11,303 nt of DNA, from NCBI GenBank assembly GCA_013140405.1, contig JABFSV010000011.1, positions 1-11,303 on the forward strand. Reading direction: 5' to 3'. The translations under genes and the position numbers were made by a program. The notes beneath the pieces were generated by a model. The model did not search any database and was not told the origin of the DNA. It saw only the letters and a program-made list of their open reading frames with translations. The stretch is from Methyloglobulus sp. (GTDB taxonomy: Bacteria; Pseudomonadota; Gammaproteobacteria; Methylococcales; Methylomonadaceae). This document shows, in pieces, positions 6,403 to 11,303 of the stretch (position 1 is the stretch's first letter; each line of letters begins with the position of its first letter).

Positions 6403-7575
6403 TCAAGTTTTTGCAATGACGATTGAGACATTATTACCACCAAATGCAAAAGAATTACTTTGACAAACTTGCAGGCTACGACCTAACTGTTCACCCCTTT
6501 TAGCGAGGTGCAATGGCGCTAACGTATTATCCGGCTCGTCATCGTTAATATTGGGGATTAAATATCCGCCCTCATTTTCAGCAAGCAACATCCAGCACAA
6601 CCCTAATTCTAAAGACGCCGCCGCACCCAACGTATGTCCTGTCATGCCCTTGCTTGAACTAGCCGCTACTTTGTTTCCAAAAATGGCATTAACGGCTTTA
6701 CTTTCCATGGCGTCGTTTAAAACCGTCGCAGTTCCGTGTAAATTAATGTAGTCAATTTCGTCAGGCCGTTTGTCGGCATCGTGCAAAGCCTTTTCCATTG
6801 CTGCGATAACGGCTGTACCTGCGGGATCAGGCGCTGAAAAATGGTAAGCGTCGCTGCTTGCACCTATTCCCAGCAGTTGAACAGGCCCAGGTTCTTTACT
6901 CAACACAAAAAGACTCGCCGCTTCGCCGATATTAATGCCGTTACGGTGCAAACCGAAGGGTTTACAGTAACCGCTACTAAGCGATTCAAGGGCGGCAAAT
7001 CCATTGACGGTGAGACCGCATAAACTATCTGAACCCCCGACAATAACTGCATCGCATAAATCGAGATTAATCAGGCGGCGCGCTGAGGCGAAAGCCTTTC
7101 CGCTGGCAGAACACGCTGTGGAAATAGTATACACAGGAGCAATAGTTCCTAAATAGTTGGCAAGAAAATCGGCTCCAGCACCCATTTGTTGCTGTTTATA
7201 ATGGAAATTATCTGGAAGCTGGCCGAATTTGGTTTGGTAATCCAACGCCAGCTCTGTGCTTCTGACTCCGGAGGTACTTGTTCCCAAGACAATACCGATA
7301 CGGTCTGCACCGAATTTTAAAATCATCCTGTCTACCGTCGATCTGATCTGTTTTAGTACTTCTAATAACAACTGGTTATTACGGCACTGATAGATACTGT
7401 ATTGTTGATCTATTTCAGGTAAATCGGCGGTAATTTGTCCAACAACGGTTTTTGGACCAAACTCATCCGTTACTATCAAACCGGAACGGTCACCAGCCAA
7501 TAAGCGAGACATGATTTCAGGCTTTGAACTTCCGGCGGCACACAACAACCCTAAGTCATTCAGGTAAAGATTCAT
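6403..7575 (-). CDS. apeO: Beta-ketoacyl-ACP synthase (ApeO-like)
   Basis: A 390-residue condensing enzyme with a full catalytic set: Cys155 in STACSASGKA, His280 in NLHGTATVLND and His314 in KGMTGHTLGAA, plus Lys309 and the C-terminal NSFAFGGNN at 374-382. It is more divergent from FabF than the second ketosynthase of the operon. It stands first in the ketosynthase, dehydratase, ketoreductase, ketosynthase order, which is the apeO position. In the E. coli system ApeO pairs with the chain-length factor ApeC, and here an ApeC-like gene lies in the opposite, divergent arm. The ATG at 7575 overlaps the preceding lipoprotein gene by 20 bases with no obvious ribosome site, suggesting coupled translation. 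A MITE separates it from the next gene. The apeO rather than apeR label is inferred from gene order. Confidence 0.92.
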   Translation of the reverse strand: MNLYLNDLGLLCAAGSSKPEIMSRLLAGDRSGLIVTDEFGPKTVVGQITADLPEIDQQYSIYQCRNNQLLLEVLKQIRSTVDRMILKFGADRIGIVLGTSTSGVRSTELALDYQTKFGQLPDNFHYKQQQMGAGADFLANYLGTIAPVYTISTACSASGKAFASARRLINLDLCDAVIVGGSDSLCGLTVNGFAALESLSSGYCKPFGLHRNGINIGEAASLFVLSKEPGPVQLLGIGASSDAYHFSAPDPAGTAVIAAMEKALHDADKRPDEIDYINLHGTATVLNDAMESKAVNAIFGNKVAASSSKGMTGHTLGAAASLELGLCWMLLAENEGGYLIPNINDDEPDNTLAPLHLAKRGEQLGRSLQVCQSNSFAFGGNNVSIVIAKT

Positions 7576-8134
7576 AACTTATGGTTTTAATGTGCAACTG
7601 ATAATGAAATCGATGATTGTTTAAGCTGATTGTTTTCGGCCACAACGCATCAGGCTGTAAATAAGCGACATCAACCGCTAATTCATTGTCGAAATAGAGT
7701 TGACGATGGTTGCCAGCTTCTACTAGCCGCCAATGCTTAGGCAAGATTTTTTGCAGCTCAGCCAGCGGCCAATAAACCAATTGCAAATCTTTTATAACGA
7801 GTTCAGGTGAAACACTCTCAGGAAGTAAAGGACTTTTATCCAACTTAACGGTTTTACCGTCATAATGTAAATTAAAAAGACCAACGCCATCGGTACTTAA
7901 ACCCGCCATGGCAATGTGCTGGTTATCCAGTTCCAACACACACATCAAGATTTCTTCATGTCCCTGCCAAATTGCCTTTATTTGCTGCACGACGCGTCTT
8001 GAAGGACCTCTAGGTTGAGCAAGAGGCAAATTAACAATCGCTTCAGAGTGATCGGTTGTAGGCAATAAACTGCAACTGGCGAAATTGGCGCTAAAACTAG
8101 CCAACAGAAGCCAATACGCTAGTCTGCGCGGCAT
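7556..8134 (-). CDS. DUF3261-like lipoprotein of the APE operon
   Basis: A 192-residue protein with a basic start (MPRRLAYW), a hydrophobic stretch and a probable lipobox FASC (Cys21; Phe at the -3 position is atypical, so lipidation is likely but not certain). The mature domain reads like DUF3261: IKAIWQGHEEILMCVLELDNQHIAMAGLSTDGVGLFNLHYDG near 53-92, then LQLVYWPLAELQKILPKHWRL near 117-137 and a C-terminal ISLNNHRFHYQL. This family is found in aryl-polyene and related clusters and has no established activity. An envelope role in transfer or anchoring of the product is inference. Its start overlaps the preceding FAD enzyme gene by 16 bases, and its end overlaps the ketosynthase gene by 20 bases. 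Confidence 0.85.
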   Translation of the reverse strand: MPRRLAYWLLLASFSANFASCSLLPTTDHSEAIVNLPLAQPRGPSRRVVQQIKAIWQGHEEILMCVLELDNQHIAMAGLSTDGVGLFNLHYDGKTVKLDKSPLLPESVSPELVIKDLQLVYWPLAELQKILPKHWRLVEAGNHRQLYFDNELAVDVAYLQPDALWPKTISLNNHRFHYQLHIKTISYESLPE

Positions 8135-9336
8135 AGCTCGACCAGTGTATCCAGTCTGGAACGGGCATTTTTAACATAAGGATTGGCTTCATCCCAAGCA
8201 TAACCAGCCAATATTGAACAAATCATTGCTTTAACTTCCGGCTGCTGTTGCTTGTGAAAAATGGCATCTTGAAAGCGTCCGTCGTACCAAGCATCGACAA
8301 AAACCCGAAAGGTGTTAACACCGCGTTGCAGCGGCTGCGCGTATTCGGTTTCCCAATTAACGCTTTCCCCCTTAAATTGCCGATCTAAAATAGCTGCGGC
8401 AAGACTTGCGGATTTCATAGCGATGGTTACACCGGAAGAAAATACTGGATCAAGAAATTCACCCGCATTTCCCAATAACGCATAACCTTTGCCATACAAG
8501 CTTTTTACATTCGCAGAATAACCGGTAATTGAATTAATTTGGTCGTCGAAGACGGCATTTTTCAATATTTTTCGTAAGTTTTCATCATCATTGATGAGCT
8601 TTTTGAGCACTAACTCGTTACTGCCAGATGGCGGATAATAATCCTCTTCAACGACGACACCGATACTGCTACGACCATTGCTGAATGGAATTAACCAGAA
8701 CCAGACATCCCTATTCTCAGGATGAACCGTGATCAATATTTTATTTCTATCGAAACCAGGATCGTCGATATTATCTTCAATATGCCCGAAATAAGCTTTT
8801 CTCACCGGGAAACCGGACGGCGACTCCAAATCCAGCAAGCGCGGCAAAATACGACCAAAACCACTGGCATCAAGGACAAAATCAGCTTCATAGTGTGAAA
8901 CATTTCCGGATTCGTCGCGTACATCCAGCTTGGGCTTGTCTCCCGAAAAATCAACCTTGGTGACTTCGGTTTGCCAACGGATATCAACCCCCATCCGAAC
9001 CGCCTCATTGGCGAGGATATGATCAAACCGACCCCGTTGCACCTGAAAGGTTGTTCCCATACCGGGTGTAAATTTTTCCTCGAAATTAAATGCGGTGTGC
9101 TGGTCACGATAGACAAAGTAAGCGCCATTTTTAAACTGAAAACCCGCATTAACGACAGCGTCCATCATGCCTGCTTCTTTAACAAACTCCATACATTGAG
9201 GCAGCAGGCTTTCCCCTATGCTAAAACGTGGAAACAATTGCCGTTCCAAAATGGTAACTTGATACCCCAGGTTAACTAATAAAGCCCCCGCGATACTTCC
9301 CGAAGGTCCTGCACCGATAATTATGATTTTATTCAT
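8119..9336 (-). CDS. FAD-dependent oxidoreductase, halogenase-like
   Basis: A 405-residue single-component-type flavoprotein of the tryptophan-halogenase/geranylgeranyl-reductase superfamily. It has the N-terminal FAD motif GAGPSG (8-13), GESLLP (41-46), the second FAD region VLDASGFGR (154-162) and GNAGEFLDPVFSSG (289-302). WFWLIP at 212-217 matches the WxWxIP signature of flavin-dependent halogenases. Lys69 in FQFKNGAYF lies where the halogenase active-site lysine is expected. These signs permit halogenation, but many relatives with the same motifs hydroxylate or have unknown roles. Related enzymes occur in aryl-polyene clusters, and xanthomonadins are brominated aryl polyenes. This is the first gene of the minus-strand arm, opening from the divergent promoter region. 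The ATG at 9336 has no clear ribosome site. Family is secure; chemistry is open. Confidence 0.88.
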   Translation of the reverse strand: MNKIIIIGAGPSGSIAGALLVNLGYQVTILERQLFPRFSIGESLLPQCMEFVKEAGMMDAVVNAGFQFKNGAYFVYRDQHTAFNFEEKFTPGMGTTFQVQRGRFDHILANEAVRMGVDIRWQTEVTKVDFSGDKPKLDVRDESGNVSHYEADFVLDASGFGRILPRLLDLESPSGFPVRKAYFGHIEDNIDDPGFDRNKILITVHPENRDVWFWLIPFSNGRSSIGVVVEEDYYPPSGSNELVLKKLINDDENLRKILKNAVFDDQINSITGYSANVKSLYGKGYALLGNAGEFLDPVFSSGVTIAMKSASLAAAILDRQFKGESVNWETEYAQPLQRGVNTFRVFVDAWYDGRFQDAIFHKQQQPEVKAMICSILAGYAWDEANPYVKNARSRLDTLVELCRAD

Positions 9337-9646
9337 TCGACAATGTTTTATGTTTATTAGGGTTTTGGTGAATCCGGCCCTAAAATCCTTTACTTAAGCT
9401 TCTGTGAAACGTCTTTTATCAAGGATATTAGGACTGTAATTTTAACATCATGCTAATTTTCTTGGATTTTACAGCTTAATTATTAAAAAAACATCAGTCG
9501 ACACGCTATTACAAGCTCATAATTGCTCTATATTGGCTTAGTTTCTCGCTCACAGTAGACTTACAATACATACTTGATTATCATTCGATTATGCGCACAT
9601 TCGTTATAGAGGGAACTATTGATCAGTATTTTAGAGAATTGCAAGC
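9337..9646. promoter_or_regulatory. Divergent promoter region between APE arms
   Basis: A 310-base AT-rich spacer between the two divergent arms, which must hold a promoter for each direction. I cannot fix either promoter with confidence. A TACAAT at 9562-9567 is a fair -10 candidate for the plus strand, but the TTGGCT at 9533-9538 lies too far upstream (23 bases). GATTAT is repeated at 9576-9581 and 9587-9592, eleven bases apart (about one helical turn), which could be a regulator site. No open frame of note and no RNA gene are seen. Confidence 0.55.
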
Positions 9647-10354
9647 GTGGCAATGACTGATTTTACGGTTTGCAGTTGGCGCGCATGGGTGCCAGGATTG
9701 TGCATTGCGGATGATCGCCTAATCAATCCCGCAGAAATTGGCTTACCCGAGTGTGTACCTAAATTGCTACAGCGAAGATTATCCCCATTGGCGAAAGCTG
9801 TTTTTAATGTTGCCGAACCCTGCCTTAAAGAGGAAAAAGCACTGCCCGTTGTGTTCAGTTCGGCACATGGTGAAATTTGTAAATCTCTCGTTATGCTTCA
9901 AACGATCCAAGCAGGGCAAGAACTATCACCGACCGCCTTTAGCCTTTCTGTACATAATGCCATTGCCGGCTTATTTTCTATCGCATTTAACATCAGCCAG
10001 GAAATAACTGTGATTGCGCCAGGGCAGGAAGGCATAGCCCCTGCATTCATTGAAGCGCTCGGTATTTTGCAGGAAGGCGCCGATCAAGTGTTGATTATTC
10101 TTTACGACGAACCTATAGCCGATTTTTACCCAGTCGCCCCATTCAATCTCAATACGTCTTCGCCTTGTGCGCTCGGTTTAAAAATAGCCTTAACCGGCAA
10201 CGGCCAGCCTTTAAAACTTTGTCGCACCAATCAATCTAGGGAAGATGGCGAACACCCTGTACAATTATTGGCCTTGATAAGATTTTTTCTTTCTGAAGAT
10301 AGATTATTGAGCCTGGGAAATAAAGGTCATTGCTGGACATGGCAAAAAAACTAA
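9647..10354 (+). CDS. apeC: Ketosynthase-like chain length factor (ApeC-like)
   Basis: A 235-residue protein resembling only the N-terminal part of a beta-ketoacyl synthase. VVFSSAHGEI (68-77), LSPTAFSLSVHNAIAGLFSIA (93-113) and the core strand GADQVLIILYDEP (144-156) follow the fold, but the nucleophile position carries no cysteine (SVHNAIAG), and the HGT and GHT histidine motifs are absent. That is the pattern of the APE beta-ketoacyl synthase chain length factor, which pairs with ApeO and sets chain length without catalysing condensation. The start is GTG at 9647 or ATG at 9653; neither has a strong ribosome site, and a TAG at 9632 blocks further extension. It is the first gene of the plus-strand arm and overlaps the acyltransferase gene. 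ApeC assignment rests on family shape and the C-D-E gene order. Confidence 0.85.
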   Translation: MAMTDFTVCSWRAWVPGLCIADDRLINPAEIGLPECVPKLLQRRLSPLAKAVFNVAEPCLKEEKALPVVFSSAHGEICKSLVMLQTIQAGQELSPTAFSLSVHNAIAGLFSIAFNISQEITVIAPGQEGIAPAFIEALGILQEGADQVLIILYDEPIADFYPVAPFNLNTSSPCALGLKIALTGNGQPLKLCRTNQSREDGEHPVQLLALIRFFLSEDRLLSLGNKGHCWTWQKN

Positions 10355-11133
10355 TCCGTAAAATAAGCTACTGCTGGCGACTGTTCGCCACGGGTTTCAG
10401 TTTTTTCAGTTTTGGTGTCGGCGGCTTGTTATTGTGGTTTCTTGTTTTCCCGACACTTTCGGTCTTGCCCGGCAATCGCAGACAACGGATAGCGCGCGCG
10501 CAAAACGCCGTGCATTACAGTTTTTATATCTTTATAGGGCTGATGCACAGAATCGGCATTATGACCTACGAAATAAAAGGTCTGGAGAAACTGAACCGTC
10601 CGGGACAATTGATAGTAGCCAATCACCCGACCTTGGTCGATATTGTGTTCTTAATCAGCCGGATTAAACACGCCAACTGCATTGTAAAAGAAAGCCTTTG
10701 GCGTAACCCGTTCATGCGCGGCCCCATATTGAATGCCGGTTATATCAGCAACGGCGATCCCGAAAAAATGATAGCCGAATGCGTCGAATGGCTTCAGTCC
10801 GGCGGGACGATGATTATTTTCCCGGAAGGAACACGTTCGGTACCGGGCAAACCCTGCCGCTTTCAGCGTGGAGCAGTCGCAATCGCGTTGCAGGCGAATA
10901 AAATCGTAACGCCAGTCACTATTTCTTGCTATCCGAGCACCTTGACCAAAGCCGAGCAATGGTATCAAATCCCGGAACACCATTTTCATTTGGCAATGCA
11001 TGTCGGCGAGGATATTCCGTTGGATAAGTTTGTTCAAATCCAGCCGAAATCAATTGCCGTGCGCCGCTTTAACCAGTATTTGCAAGATTATTTTACACAG
11101 CAGAGAGAGCGCTATCTAACTTATGGAAAATGA
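10339..11133 (+). CDS. apeD: 1-acylglycerol-3-phosphate-type acyltransferase (ApeD-like)
   Basis: A 264-residue PlsC-like membrane acyltransferase. It has a hydrophobic N-terminal segment (FFSFGVGGLLLWFLVFPTL, about 22-40), the catalytic HX4D box NHPTLVD (His96 and Asp101), the substrate motif FPEGTRS (161-167), and GAVAIALQANKIVTPVTI with the late Pro motif. It likely transfers an acyl or polyene group from ACP to a membrane lipid at the inner membrane; the true acceptor is not shown by the sequence. I place the start at the ATG at 10339. A TTG at 10330 in the same frame would add three residues but lies only 3 bases after AAAGG. The gene overlaps the end of the ApeC-like gene by about 16 bases and the start of the acyl carrier protein gene by 11 bases. 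Confidence 0.9.
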   Translation: MAKKLIRKISYCWRLFATGFSFFSFGVGGLLLWFLVFPTLSVLPGNRRQRIARAQNAVHYSFYIFIGLMHRIGIMTYEIKGLEKLNRPGQLIVANHPTLVDIVFLISRIKHANCIVKESLWRNPFMRGPILNAGYISNGDPEKMIAECVEWLQSGGTMIIFPEGTRSVPGKPCRFQRGAVAIALQANKIVTPVTISCYPSTLTKAEQWYQIPEHHFHLAMHVGEDIPLDKFVQIQPKSIAVRRFNQYLQDYFTQQRERYLTYGK

Positions 11134-11303
11134 AATAAAACAATTAATTATCGATGCGTTAGCGCTGGAAGACATTACTGTTGACGAGATTGACAACCAT
11201 GCCCCCCTATTTAACGATGGCCTTGGATTGGATTCAATTGACGCCTTGGAATTGGGTTTAGCTATCCGAAAGAAATACAATGTCAAAATAGAAGCCGAAA
11301 ACG
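11123..11303 (+). CDS. apeE: Acyl carrier protein, partial (ApeE-like)
   Basis: The first 60 residues of an acyl carrier protein, running off the window end. The phosphopantetheine site GLGLDSID places the attachment serine at Ser38, in the usual position, followed by the helix ALELGLAIRKKYNV. It would carry the growing chain for the ketosynthases, ketoreductase and dehydratase of the cluster. The ATG at 11123 lies 11 bases before the end of the acyltransferase frame, so translation is probably coupled; no good ribosome site is seen. Position directly after the ApeD-like gene matches apeE. A second carrier protein (apeF) would be expected next, outside the window. Confidence 0.92.
   Translation, partial: MENEIKQLIIDALALEDITVDEIDNHAPLFNDGLGLDSIDALELGLAIRKKYNVKIEAEN

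Overview
The window looks like chromosomal DNA of a gammaproteobacterium of moderate GC content. ParC is very close to the enterobacterial protein throughout, and the rest is an aryl-polyene (APE) type lipid/pigment biosynthesis locus. A methanotroph-like gammaproteobacterium (Methylococcales) is a guess from overall character only; nothing here proves the genus.

Layout: (1) 3-2240, plus strand: complete-looking parC (topoisomerase IV subunit A). (2) 2241-3402: a scarred intergenic region holding a small palindromic MITE-like element (2386-2514, with 7-bp flanking direct repeats), a possible small membrane protein on the minus strand, and a decayed IS3-type transposase OrfA on the minus strand. 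(3) 9336 down to 3403, minus strand: a tightly packed APE operon arm read in the order FAD-dependent oxidoreductase/halogenase-like protein, DUF3261-like lipoprotein, ketosynthase (ApeO-like), dehydratase (ApeP-like), ketoreductase (ApeQ-like), second ketosynthase (ApeR-like), small unknown lipoprotein. Most junctions overlap by 4-20 bases. The exception is ApeO/ApeP, where a second copy of the same MITE (6217-6364, opposite orientation) sits in a 229-base gap. (4) 9337-9646: AT-rich divergent promoter region. (5) 9647 to the end, plus strand: chain-length-factor-like protein (ApeC-like), membrane acyltransferase (ApeD-like) and the start of an acyl carrier protein gene (ApeE-like), which runs off the window.

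How the genes would work together: an acyl carrier protein carries the growing chain. The ketosynthase/chain-length-factor pair (ApeO with ApeC) and the stand-alone ketosynthase (ApeR) would add two-carbon units. ApeQ reduces the 3-keto group and ApeP dehydrates it, leaving conjugated double bonds because no enoyl reductase is present. The acyltransferase would attach the polyene to a membrane lipid or glycolipid. The FAD enzyme would modify the ring or chain, and the lipoproteins probably act in envelope transport or assembly. The starter-unit, ligase and exporter genes expected in such a cluster are not in the window and presumably continue on the plus strand to the right. The pathway itself is a known type. 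The less expected parts are the divergent split that puts the ketosynthase and its chain-length factor in opposite arms, the MITE inside the operon, the halogenase-like motifs, and the unassigned lipoprotein at the operon end.
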